Source: Bacillota bacterium (GTDB lineage: Bacteria > Bacillota > Clostridia > Peptostreptococcales > Anaerovoracaceae). Taken from it: a DNA stretch of 17,779 nucleotides. Below the pieces are notes generated by a model. It saw nothing but the letters and a program-made list of their open reading frames with translations. It did no database searches and was not told the DNA's origin. The stretch is from positions 1-17,779 of the forward strand of contig JAEEGU010000091.1 of NCBI GenBank assembly GCA_016280485.1, given 5' to 3'. The translations under genes and the position numbers were made by a program. Position 1 is the first letter of the stretch. Each line of letters opens with the position of its first letter. This document shows, in pieces, positions 1-7,341 of this stretch.

Positions 1-138
1 AGAGTTGTAAGGGACAAGGACATGAACGCCGTGCATCCTTACGGCATTGACCTCATGCGAGATCTCAACATCACCATCGTTGCGTCACAGATGGAGCTCG
101 AAATGGAAGAGGAAGAGCAGAAAAAGATTATAGTTTAA
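1..138 (+). CDS. 3' end of an unrecognised gene (partial)
   Basis: Frame 1 is open from the first base to a TAA at 136-138 and encodes the last 45 residues of a protein. The tail contains the stretch DKDMNAVHPYGIDLMRDLNI and ends in an acidic, charged segment (EMEEEEQKK) followed by IIV. No signal peptide or membrane segment is present in the visible part. I do not recognise the family from this fragment. It is 19 nt upstream of the GntR-type regulator on the same strand, so the two could share a transcript. Codon use resembles the genes that follow. The reading frame is the only support, so the coding call is moderate and the function is open. Confidence 0.6.
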   Translation, partial: RVVRDKDMNAVHPYGIDLMRDLNITIVASQMELEMEEEEQKKIIV

Positions 139-157
139 GTGTTTTAAGGAGAAAAAA

Positions 158-820
158 ATGCAGGAAAGCAGATTTTCAAACGCCTTTTCGCTTACGGACG
201 AAATCGCTGAAATAATCAGGGAAAGAATACTCAAGGGTGAGTACAAAATCGGAGAAAAAATCAAGGAAAATCAGCTGGCAACAGAGCTCAGAGTCAGCCG
301 CACCCCTATAAGAGAAGCCTTTAAGCAGCTCGAGGAGGAGGGCCTGATGGAATACATTCCAAACCGCGGCTGCTTCGCAAGAGGCTTTACAAAGCAGGAC
401 ATGTCGGACATTTACTCGGTGCGCAAGGCGCTCGAACAGCTTGCTGTTGAATGGGCGGTCGAAAGAATTACCGAAGAGGAGCTCGACCAGCTCAAAAGCC
501 AGATTGACCTAATGGAGTTCTATACAAAGCGTCAGGATACAAAGAAGGTGCTGGAGCTCAACAACGAGTTCCACCAGACCATCTACGGCTCCACACGCAG
601 CAGATTCCTCGCTCAGATTTTGCGGTCCTATCAGGACTATGTAAATCAGGCGAGAAAGGCAACAGTATACGGCGAAGACAACCTGCGCAGCATATTAAAC
701 GAGCATCGCAATATCATGAATGCAATCATTGAAAGAGATGCCGAAAAGGCTGTAAAGCTCACAGGACTGCATCTGGACAAATCGAGAGCTCGTGCAGAGG
801 ACCGCTGGAACATTAAGTAG
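158..820 (+). CDS. GntR-family transcriptional regulator, FadR/FCD subfamily
   Basis: A 220-residue DNA-binding regulator with the standard two-domain layout. An N-terminal winged helix-turn-helix (about residues 12-75) includes the recognition segment LATELRVSRTPIREAFKQLE and the wing GLMEYIPNRG. A C-terminal all-helical FCD ligand domain (about 82-212) follows. The FCD metal-site pattern is visible as N135-x3-H139, H183 and H205, with Asn rather than Asp at the first position. Such regulators usually bind a small carboxylate or a metal-carboxylate and repress a nearby operon; the ligand cannot be read here. The start is supported by AAGGAG at 146-151, 6 nt before the ATG. It sits directly upstream of the aromatic amino acid operon, separated only by a short hairpin. 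Control of that operon is an inference, since FCD proteins more often regulate sugar-acid or organic-acid genes. The upstream gene is an equally plausible target. Confidence 0.92.
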   Translation: MQESRFSNAFSLTDEIAEIIRERILKGEYKIGEKIKENQLATELRVSRTPIREAFKQLEEEGLMEYIPNRGCFARGFTKQDMSDIYSVRKALEQLAVEWAVERITEEELDQLKSQIDLMEFYTKRQDTKKVLELNNEFHQTIYGSTRSRFLAQILRSYQDYVNQARKATVYGEDNLRSILNEHRNIMNAIIERDAEKAVKLTGLHLDKSRARAEDRWNIK

Positions 821-829
821 CAACTAATG

Positions 830-856
830 GGGGGCAGCAGCTGTCCCTCAATTTTT
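830..856 (+). terminator. Short GC hairpin plus T-run between gntR and aroA (possible weak terminator or attenuator)
   Basis: GGGGCAG (831-837) pairs with CTGTCCC (841-847) with one G-U wobble and a 3-nt loop. It is followed by TCA and then five Ts at 852-856. It lies in the 47-nt gap between the regulator stop and the aroA start. The aroA ribosome site (GAGG, 859-862) comes right after it. The stem is short and the T-run is offset by several bases, so termination would be partial at best. It could reduce read-through from the regulator gene into the operon. No leader peptide rich in aromatic residues fits in this gap. Confidence 0.4.
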
Positions 857-867
857 ATGAGGCATCA

Positions 868-2148
868 ATGAGAATCAGAATTACACCACATCCGCTAAGC
901 GGTGAAATCAGAGTAATTTCATCAAAGTCGGCTACGCACAGGGAGCTCATCTGCGCAGCGCTTTCGCAGCGTAAGAGCAAGGTGGCCTGTACCGCCATTT
1001 CAGACGATATCCACGCCACGATTGAGTGCCTGGAAGCCCTCGGCGCCAAGATAAACGACGCGGACGGCTACATTTCCGTCCAGCCGATAGACAGAAGTAA
1101 TATGCCGGTGAGACCGAAAATGAACACCGGAGCCAGCGGCACGACGCTCCGCTTTATGGTGCCGATTATTTCGGCACTCGGCTGCGGAGCCGAAATCCAC
1201 ATGGAGGAGGGCTTGTCGCACAGACCGATGCAGCCGCTCTTAAACACGCTTTCGGAGCACGGCGGCTCCTACAGATGGGCGGAGCAGACTGTCTTAATCG
1301 TAAATCCGGGCCCCGGCCTGACGGGCGGTGAGTTCGTGATTCCGGGCGACCAGACCAGCCAGTTCATCAGTGGACTGATGTTTGCGCTGCCTCTTATTTC
1401 CTATAGAGAAGACGAGCCGTACATAACGGTGCTTGGGACGTTTGAATCCCGCGGCTATGTCGAGATGACACGCAGCGTGCTTGCGAGAGCCGGTATAGAT
1501 ATGGGTATCAGCGCGCGTGCGCACGGATGTCTTCAGATCCGCTTCCAGAGCGAGGAACGCTTCAGGCGCTACGATGTGCCGGAGAGGCTCGAGACCGAAG
1601 GCGACTGGTCGAATGCCGCATTCTGGATTGTGGCAAGCATCCTTTCGGGCGGCGAAACCATAAGGGTAGAGGGTCTCAGCGAGGAGAGCAAGCAGGGAGA
1701 CGCCTGCATAGAGAGAATGGCAAGAGAGGTCAGCTCACCTGCGCGCGGAGATGCGCGAATCGTGGATATCAGAAATATCCCGGATTTGATGCCTGTGCTC
1801 GCGGTGCTCGCATCCTGCAACAGATGTGAAACTCTGTTTACGGGTGGCAGCCGCCTGCGCATAAAGGAGACGGACAGACTGAAGACCACCTCCGCGATGC
1901 TTGAGAACTTCGGTATTGACGTCGAGGCAACAGAGGAAAACTTAAAGGTAAAAGCCCTGGGCAAACGCCTCAAAGGCAATTGCACAATAGATTCGTTCCA
2001 CGACCACAGAATCGCCATGAGTGCCGCAATCGGCGCCATCGCAGCGGACGGCCCTGTAATAGTGGAAAATGCGGAGGCTGTGGCAAAGTCCTACCCGAAC
2101 TTCTGGGAAGACTACGCGGCTCTCGGCGGGCAGATAGAGTTTATTTAG
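868..2148 (+). CDS. aroA: 3-phosphoshikimate 1-carboxyvinyltransferase (EPSP synthase)
   Basis: Cytosolic enzyme of step six of the shikimate pathway, joining phosphoenolpyruvate to shikimate-3-phosphate. The 426-residue length is normal for the family. Family landmarks appear in order: K20-S21 and R25 in the N-terminal substrate loop, ASGTTLRF (89-96) as the PEP/glyphosate loop, and SQF (164-166). After these come EGDWSNAAFW (244-253), the catalytic Asp in IPDLMPVLA (D306), RIKETDR (331-337) and DHRIAMSAA (379-387). The PEP loop has SGTT rather than the NAGTAMRP of enterobacterial enzymes, as in many Gram-positive EPSP synthases. The start is the ATG at 868, with GAGG at 859-862. It is the first gene of the aro cluster and lies 11 nt from aroC. 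The identification is secure from several independent motifs; substrate kinetics and inhibitor class cannot be judged reliably. Confidence 0.97.
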   Translation: MRIRITPHPLSGEIRVISSKSATHRELICAALSQRKSKVACTAISDDIHATIECLEALGAKINDADGYISVQPIDRSNMPVRPKMNTGASGTTLRFMVPIISALGCGAEIHMEEGLSHRPMQPLLNTLSEHGGSYRWAEQTVLIVNPGPGLTGGEFVIPGDQTSQFISGLMFALPLISYREDEPYITVLGTFESRGYVEMTRSVLARAGIDMGISARAHGCLQIRFQSEERFRRYDVPERLETEGDWSNAAFWIVASILSGGETIRVEGLSEESKQGDACIERMAREVSSPARGDARIVDIRNIPDLMPVLAVLASCNRCETLFTGGSRLRIKETDRLKTTSAMLENFGIDVEATEENLKVKALGKRLKGNCTIDSFHDHRIAMSAAIGAIAADGPVIVENAEAVAKSYPNFWEDYAALGGQIEFI

Positions 2149-2159
2149 AAGGTAACAGC

Positions 2160-3221
2160 ATGATCAACACCTACGGCGACAATTTCAAAATACGGATTTT
2201 CGGTGAATCCCATGCGCCGGAGATAGGGGTTGAAATCGAGGGCCTTAAAGCGGGCACAAGCTTTGATTTTGGAAAGCTTTGCGAATTCCTAAAAAGGCGT
2301 GCGCCGGGCAGGGATGAAAATTCAACCGGTCGTAGGGAGGAGGACGTACCCTTAATAAAGAGCGGTGCGAAACTCTCACAAAAAAATTTCGATGATAGAG
2401 TTTTATATGAATGCACGGGGGAGAAGCTCCTTGCCGTGATAGAAAACAAAGACATAAAAAGCGGCGACTACGCCGGTTTCAGGAATGTTCCCCGTCCGGG
2501 CCATGCGGATTATCCGGCGATGGTGCGCAGTGGAAGCGATGAGGCTCCGCTTGGTGGCGGACCTTATTCCGGCAGAATGACGGCGCCTCTTTGCATAGCA
2601 GGCGGCATAGCACTGCAGCTCCTTTCAGAGCAGGGCATCAGCATAAGCGCAGAGGCTGTGCGAATCGGCGGCGAGACAGAGCCGGAGGCAATGAAGGCTG
2701 CGATAGCGTGTGCAAAGGCAGACGGTGACAGCGTGGGCGGCGTGATTGCCTGCACTGTAGCGGGCATGCCTGTTGGCATAGGCGAGCCGATGTTTCAGGG
2801 CATTGAAAATAAAATCGCTCAGGCGGTGTTTGGCATACCGGCCGTAAAGGGTATAGAATTCGGAGAGGGCTTTAATGCGGCGGAGCTTCGCGGCAGTGAG
2901 AACAATGACGAGTATTACTTCTGCGGGTCCGGCAGGGCACCTGAAAGCGTTTCGGCAAAAACCAACCACGCGGGCGGTATTCTCGGTGGAATGAGCTTTG
3001 GCATGCCGATCGAGCTTAGGGTTGCCGTAAAGCCTACTCCTTCCATCGCAAAGCCTCAAAATAGCGTAAATCTTAGGTCTTATAAAGAGGAGACGCTTAG
3101 CGTAACGGGCAGACACGATCCGTGCATAGTGCCGCGGGCGGTGCCGTGCGTGGAGGCAGCGGTGGCAATTGCGCTGTACGATTTGATTCTTATATATAAA
3201 GAGGGTAAAAATGGCAAATAA
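2160..3221 (+). CDS. aroC: Chorismate synthase
   Basis: FMN-dependent lyase that converts EPSP to chorismate, the last step of the common pathway. The 353-residue protein starts FGESH (14-18) and carries KRRAPGR (45-51) and RPGHADYP (112-119, with catalytic His115). TNHAGGILGGMSFG (268-281) and GRHDPCIVPRAVP (317-329) follow. The usual GGR/GGH-x-S-x-R loop reads GGPYSGR here (133-139), a small departure at a conserved spot. I place the start at the ATG at 2160, preceded by GAAGG at 2148-2152. The frame is open further upstream to 1980, but that part overlaps aroA and does not resemble the family. FMN must come reduced from elsewhere unless the protein has its own flavin reductase activity, and no reductase domain is visible. 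Its 3' end overlaps the next gene by 11 nt, suggesting coupled translation. Confidence 0.97.
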   Translation: MINTYGDNFKIRIFGESHAPEIGVEIEGLKAGTSFDFGKLCEFLKRRAPGRDENSTGRREEDVPLIKSGAKLSQKNFDDRVLYECTGEKLLAVIENKDIKSGDYAGFRNVPRPGHADYPAMVRSGSDEAPLGGGPYSGRMTAPLCIAGGIALQLLSEQGISISAEAVRIGGETEPEAMKAAIACAKADGDSVGGVIACTVAGMPVGIGEPMFQGIENKIAQAVFGIPAVKGIEFGEGFNAAELRGSENNDEYYFCGSGRAPESVSAKTNHAGGILGGMSFGMPIELRVAVKPTPSIAKPQNSVNLRSYKEETLSVTGRHDPCIVPRAVPCVEAAVAIALYDLILIYKEGKNGK

Positions 3222-4866
3222 AATGACGAGAGAAGAATTAAGAAAAAGAATAGATACGCTGGATTCGCAGCTGGTGATGCTGTTTGCGGCACGTATGGAG
3301 CTTTGCAAGCAGCTTGCCGTGGCGAAAAAGGAGCTGGGGCTACCTGTAGAGGACAAGCAGAGAGAAGAGGACAAGCTCTCGGAGCTTCGCAAAATGGTGG
3401 GCGAGGATAAGGACCTGCATCACTATATCGAGGAGCTCTACGGCAAAATCTTCGAGCTCAGCAAGGAGTATCAGACAGCCGTTCAGGTCAGCATAGGCGA
3501 GCTTTTAACGGCGGCTGCGAAAAAGGCTGAGGAGCTTGAAAATCAGAGAACCACAGGCATAAAGTTCGGCCTTGTGGGCGGGCACCTGGAGCACAGCCTG
3601 TCGCCGAAAATGCACCATAAGATTGCGGAAAGCCTCGGAATCGAGTACGAATACGAGCTCTACGAGGTAGAGGCCTGGGACCTTGAAAAGTTCATGGACG
3701 AGACCGACCTCGATGCGTTTAACGTAACCATTCCGCACAAAAAAGAAATTATGAAATACTGCTCGGTTATATCCGATCAGGCAAAGCGCATAGGCGCGGT
3801 GAACACGGTTGTGCGCGAGGCTGACGGCTGGCACGGCTACAACACCGACTATGCGGGCTTCAAATATATCGTGGACAAGAGCGGCTACGACGTCAAGGGT
3901 GTAAGGGCAACGGTTCTGGGAGCCGGCGGCGCTTCGGCTACGGCCCAGACTGTTCTGCGTGACATGGGCGCAAGAGAAGTGGCACAGATGACGCACGCAG
4001 ACCTGACATGGCTCGAGGAGCTTTCGCAGCAGGGACGAGACATGGAAATCGCGGGAATCGATGCGGTTGCGGGAGCGCAGCTTGTGGTAAACACCACACC
4101 TGTTGGAATGTATCCGCATGCAGGCGAGTATCCAATCGACCTTTCAAATATCTGGAGAGTTGATGCGGTTATCGACGTAATATATAACCCGGCAAGGACC
4201 ACGCTCATGATGGATGCGGAGGATCGCGACAAGATCGTCATGGGAGGCATGGGCATGCTCGTGGTACAGGCAATCGAGAGCCTGAAAATCTGCTTCGGCA
4301 AGGCCGGCAAGGGAAATCTCGACATGACAGCGATTTCAAAAGAGCTGGACGGCATGAGAGATGACCTTATCGAAAGCCTTGAAAAGGAACAGGAAAACGT
4401 AGTGCTTATCGGTATGCCGGGAAGCGGTAAGAGCACGGTAGGAAAGCTGGTTGCCGATGCTACGGGAAAGACCTTTATCGATACCGACGAGGAAATCGAG
4501 AAAAGAGAGGGTAAGACCATTCCTGAAATCTTTGAAAGCGTGGGCGAGGCGGGCTTTAGAGAAATGGAGAGAAATCTCCTTGCGGAGCTTGGCCAGAAGA
4601 GCGGACAGGTCATTGCGACAGGCGGCGGCTGTGTAACGATTCCGGAGAATTACAGATCGCTCCACCAGAATGGGCGAATCATCTGGATACAGCGCAGACT
4701 CGAGGATTTGGAAACAAAAGGTAGACCTATATCCGAATCGCGGCCTTTATCGGATATTTACGAGGAAAGAAAAGAAATGTACGAGAACTTCGCAGATTTT
4801 GCAATCGACGGTGATATCGGTGAAGAGATGGCATTTCGTAATGTGATGGGGGCAATCTCCAAATGA
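3211..4866 (+). CDS. Trifunctional chorismate mutase / shikimate dehydrogenase / shikimate kinase
   Basis: A 551-residue fusion of three enzymes. Residues 5-92 are an AroQ-type chorismate mutase. They keep R11, R28, K39, D48, R51, E52, S84 and Q88, the eight active-site residues of the E. coli P-protein mutase domain, at the same numbers. A charged linker (about 93-115) follows. Residues 116-385 are shikimate dehydrogenase: SLSP (129-132), NVTIPHKK with catalytic Lys177, NTD (211-213), the NADP loop GAGGAS (237-242), NTTPVGM (294-300) and Q353. Residues 396-551 are shikimate kinase: Walker A GMPGSGKST (401-409), D424 and D426, R450, TGGG (470-473), and lid Arg511. All three sites look intact. 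The protein therefore covers steps four and five plus the chorismate-to-prephenate branch. RBS GAGGG at 3201-3205; it overlaps aroC by 11 nt and aroQ by 4 nt. The symbols aroE and aroK apply to parts of it. No ACT or prephenate dehydratase domain is attached. Confidence 0.95.
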   Translation: MANKMTREELRKRIDTLDSQLVMLFAARMELCKQLAVAKKELGLPVEDKQREEDKLSELRKMVGEDKDLHHYIEELYGKIFELSKEYQTAVQVSIGELLTAAAKKAEELENQRTTGIKFGLVGGHLEHSLSPKMHHKIAESLGIEYEYELYEVEAWDLEKFMDETDLDAFNVTIPHKKEIMKYCSVISDQAKRIGAVNTVVREADGWHGYNTDYAGFKYIVDKSGYDVKGVRATVLGAGGASATAQTVLRDMGAREVAQMTHADLTWLEELSQQGRDMEIAGIDAVAGAQLVVNTTPVGMYPHAGEYPIDLSNIWRVDAVIDVIYNPARTTLMMDAEDRDKIVMGGMGMLVVQAIESLKICFGKAGKGNLDMTAISKELDGMRDDLIESLEKEQENVVLIGMPGSGKSTVGKLVADATGKTFIDTDEEIEKREGKTIPEIFESVGEAGFREMERNLLAELGQKSGQVIATGGGCVTIPENYRSLHQNGRIIWIQRRLEDLETKGRPISESRPLSDIYEERKEMYENFADFAIDGDIGEEMAFRNVMGAISK

Positions 4867-5303
4867 GAATCTTGGTAATAAACGGACCGAACATAAACAT
4901 GCTCGGCATCAGGGAGCCTGAGGTTTACGGCAGTAAGACCTACGATGAGCTTGTCGAGTACATAAAGGCGGCGGCACGCGAGCTTTCCTTGGAGGTGGAA
5001 ATCTTCCAGTCAAACAGCGAGGGCGCAATCGTTGACCGTATTCAGGAGGCTTACGGAAAATTTGACGGCATTGTTATAAATGCGGCGGCCTATACGCACA
5101 CCTCAATAGCCATCTTGGATGCGCTGAAGGCGGTAAATATCCCGGCGGTCGAGGTTCATCTGACAGAGCCAAACGAAAGAGAAGCCTTCAGAAAGGTTTC
5201 CTATGTCGGAAAGGCATGTATCGAGCGCTTTGCGGGACTCGGATTCGAGGGCTATCGCAGGGCCATGGAAAAGCTTAAAAATTGGGTAGAGATACCGAGG
5301 TAA
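4863..5303 (+). CDS. aroQ: 3-dehydroquinate dehydratase, type II
   Basis: Removes water from 3-dehydroquinate to give 3-dehydroshikimate, step three of the pathway. The 146 residues match the small type II family, which forms dodecamers, rather than the Schiff-base type I enzyme. Landmarks: INGPNINMLGIREPEVYG (6-23) with the lid Arg17 and catalytic Tyr22, QSNSEG (49-54), INAAAYTHTS (72-81), VEVHL with His99, and Arg110 near the C-terminus. The start ATG overlaps the stop of the fusion gene in an ATGA arrangement, so translation is probably coupled. It is 3 nt from the next gene. Together with the upstream fusion it supplies steps three to five from adjacent cistrons. The family call is firm. 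Confidence 0.97.
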   Translation: MRILVINGPNINMLGIREPEVYGSKTYDELVEYIKAAARELSLEVEIFQSNSEGAIVDRIQEAYGKFDGIVINAAAYTHTSIAILDALKAVNIPAVEVHLTEPNEREAFRKVSYVGKACIERFAGLGFEGYRRAMEKLKNWVEIPR

Positions 5304-5306
5304 AAA

Positions 5307-6155
5307 ATGGAAAAAGAAACGAACAAGAGACAATACCTGCTTGCGGACAGAAAATCGCACCCGCAGGACAGCGTGATTGAAATAGGCGGAGGCGATGTTG
5401 AATCCGTAAAGATAGGCGGCGGCAATTTCCGGATTATCGCAGGGCCCTGCTCCATCGAATCGGAGGAGCAGATTATCGAAACGGCAAAGTCCGTTGCGGC
5501 AAGCGGCGCAGGGCTCATAAGGGGCGGCGCATACAAGCCTCGCACATCACCTTATACGTTCCAGGGCCTCGGCAAAGAAGGCTTGGACTACCTTGCAAAG
5601 GCAAGAAGCATCGTAAAGAAGCCGGTAGTTTCGGAGATTCTGGGCACGGAGCATCTGTCCGAGTACGAGAATGTCGACATGTTCCAGGTCGGAGCGCGCA
5701 ATATGCAAAACTACGAGCTATTAAGGGCGCTCGGCAGACAGAAAAAGCCGGTGCTTTTAAAGCGCGGAATGTCCGCCACGCTCAGAGAGCTCTTGCTTTC
5801 GGCGGAATACATCCTCTCCGAGGGAAACCCGAACGTCATTTTATGCGAGAGAGGAATCCGAGCCTTCGGGCATTATACGAGGAATACCCTCGATTTATCT
5901 GCGATACCTGTATTAAAGGAAATGACACATCTGCCCGTTATAGTGGATCCGAGCCACGCGACCGGCAGGGCGGAGCTGGTGGCACCGATGGCGCTTGCGG
6001 CAGTTGCGGCCGGTGCCGACGGAATAATGACGGAGGTCCATCCGGATCCCGCAAAGGCTCTTTCGGACGGAATGCAGGCATTAAACCTTGCGGAGTTTGC
6101 GGAGCTTGCAAAGCAAATCGAGGCAATCAGACCGTTTGCTTATCGTAAAAAATAG
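5307..6155 (+). CDS. aroF: 3-deoxy-7-phosphoheptulonate (DAHP) synthase, type I-beta
   Basis: First enzyme of the pathway, condensing phosphoenolpyruvate and erythrose-4-phosphate. The 282-residue chain is a TIM barrel of the type I-beta/KDO8P-synthase-like group. It shows IAGPCSIES (44-52, metal ligand Cys48), GGAYKPRTSPYTFQG (73-87), the VGAR segment (128-131), LLKRGM (150-155), DPSHATGR (214-221, His217), MTEVHP (241-246, Glu243) and Asp254. Only about 40 residues precede the barrel. That is too short for the ferredoxin-like regulatory domain of the Thermotoga enzyme or the chorismate mutase domain of the Bacillus enzyme. From this I infer it is not feedback-inhibited through a domain of its own. 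RBS GAGG lies at 5297-5300 and the start is 3 nt after the aroQ stop. Gene naming varies between species: aroF, aroG and, in Bacillus, aroA are all used. Confidence 0.96.
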   Translation: MEKETNKRQYLLADRKSHPQDSVIEIGGGDVESVKIGGGNFRIIAGPCSIESEEQIIETAKSVAASGAGLIRGGAYKPRTSPYTFQGLGKEGLDYLAKARSIVKKPVVSEILGTEHLSEYENVDMFQVGARNMQNYELLRALGRQKKPVLLKRGMSATLRELLLSAEYILSEGNPNVILCERGIRAFGHYTRNTLDLSAIPVLKEMTHLPVIVDPSHATGRAELVAPMALAAVAAGADGIMTEVHPDPAKALSDGMQALNLAEFAELAKQIEAIRPFAYRKK

Positions 6156-6183
6156 GTGAAAGCCTTACAAAACAAAAAGAAAG

Positions 6184-7230
6184 ATGGAAAAAATAAGAAT
6201 CGAAACGGCAAAGCCATACGACATTTTAATAGATGCAGGCCTTCTGCGCCGCGCGGGTGAATACATTCGCGAGGTCATAGAGCCTTGCAAAATCTGCGTC
6301 GTGACGGACAGCAATGTGGCGGAGCTTTATGCTGCGGAGCTGCTCAACTCGCTTTCCGATGCGGGCTTCGATCCGTGCGTCTTCCGCTTTGAGGCGGGAG
6401 AGGTCAACAAAACCTCCGCGACGGTGACAAGCCTGGTGGAGTACATGGGGCGCAAGGAGCTTACACGGTCTGATGCGGTTGTGGCTCTCGGCGGCGGCGT
6501 GACGGGCGATATTGCGGGCTTTGCGGCTTCGGTCTACATGCGCGGCATTCGTTATGTGCAGATGCCGACATCGCTTCTGGCTTGTCTTGACTCGTCGGTT
6601 GGCGGCAAGACGGGCGTCAACTTGAATGCGGGTAAGAACTTCATGGGCACCTTCTGGCAGCCGAGCCTGGTGCTTTGCGACTACTCGCTTCTCTCGACAC
6701 TGCCAAAGGAGCTCTGGCTCGACGGCATAGCGGAGGCCGTAAAGTGCGCCGCAATAATGGATGCGGAGCTTTTCAACTATCTTGGCAACGTTTCGCCGGA
6801 AAACAGGCTTATCATTAAAAAGTGCGTTGAGATAAAGGCGGGCATAGTTGCGAAGGACGAAAGAGAAGAGGGCCTTCGCGCAATCTTAAACTTTGGCCAC
6901 ACCATAGGGCACGCCATTGAGAAATGCTCCGAATACACGATAACCCATGGTCATGCCGTGGCAATCGGCATGGTTGTGATAAGCCGCGCGGCCTACAACA
7001 AGGGCCTGTGCAGAGAAAACTTCTCGGTTCCGCTTTCGAATCTGCTCGGAAAGTACGGACTTCCGGTAAGCTCGCCGTTTAACGCGGGAGACCTTGCAAA
7101 GGCGGTCCTTTCGGATAAAAAGCGCAGCGGAAACCACAGTAAAATCGTGGTTCTCGACAGAATAGGGCATGCGCATGCGGAGGAAATATCAACGGCGTCC
7201 CTGCGGGAATTCATTTCTTCGGGGCTGTAA
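6184..7230 (+). CDS. aroB: 3-dehydroquinate synthase
   Basis: NAD- and divalent-metal-dependent enzyme that cyclises DAHP to 3-dehydroquinate, step two. The 348-residue length is typical. Motifs seen: the NAD site GGGVTGDIAGFAAS (103-116), PTSLLACLDSSVGGKTG (128-144), and GKN (150-152). The metal ligands are Glu184, His239 in LNFGHTIGHAIE, and His255 in THGHAVAIGM. The usual HGE motif reads HGH here. The ATG follows aroF by 28 nt with a purine-rich but weak ribosome site (AAAAAGAAAG). It is the last aro gene. Its stop codon TAA is merged with the first unit of a tandem repeat array, so the 3' untranslated part of the operon mRNA carries those repeats. Confidence 0.97.
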   Translation: MEKIRIETAKPYDILIDAGLLRRAGEYIREVIEPCKICVVTDSNVAELYAAELLNSLSDAGFDPCVFRFEAGEVNKTSATVTSLVEYMGRKELTRSDAVVALGGGVTGDIAGFAASVYMRGIRYVQMPTSLLACLDSSVGGKTGVNLNAGKNFMGTFWQPSLVLCDYSLLSTLPKELWLDGIAEAVKCAAIMDAELFNYLGNVSPENRLIIKKCVEIKAGIVAKDEREEGLRAILNFGHTIGHAIEKCSEYTITHGHAVAIGMVVISRAAYNKGLCRENFSVPLSNLLGKYGLPVSSPFNAGDLAKAVLSDKKRSGNHSKIVVLDRIGHAHAEEISTASLREFISSGL

Positions 7231-7341
7231 AAAGCCTTCCCTAGGGCTGTAGTAGGCGAAAAGCCTTCCCTAGGCTGCAGTAGGCAAAAAGCCTTCCTAG
7301 GCTGCAGTAGGCAAAAAGCCTTTCCTAGGGCTGCAGTAGGC
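7229..7341. repeat. Four tandem imperfect repeats of 27-29 bp directly after aroB
   Basis: Four copies lie head to tail at 7229-7257 (29 bp), 7258-7285 (28), 7286-7312 (27) and 7313-7341 (29). Each runs A5 (G-A4 in copy 2), then GCCTTCC or GCCTTTCC, then CTAGG(G), then CTGCAGTAGGC (CTGTAGTAGGC in copy 1). They differ by single-base changes and one- or two-base indels. The block AAAAAGCCTTCCC recurs once more at 7342-7354 as the left arm of the palindromic element. The copies therefore look like duplications that include its end. Read on the minus strand, each copy ends in GGCTTTTT after a small GCCT/AGGC stem. No spacers separate the copies. Confidence 0.9.

Noticed and set aside
821..867. 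T-box or peptide-leader attenuator before aroA
   Set aside because: The 47-nt gap is far too short for a T-box and contains no short reading frame rich in Trp, Phe or Tyr.
1569..2039. Long antisense open frames across aroA, the fusion gene, the chemotaxis receptor and yycH
   Set aside because: They lie opposite strongly supported genes, lack ribosome sites and family features, and reflect codon bias of the real strand.
1980..2159. 60-residue N-terminal extension of the aroC frame
   Set aside because: It lies wholly within aroA, has no chorismate synthase similarity, and the ATG at 2160 has a ribosome site and gives the family's normal beginning.
7229..7341. Possible CRISPR array
   Set aside because: The units are directly adjacent with no spacers, are imperfect, and no cas gene is near.
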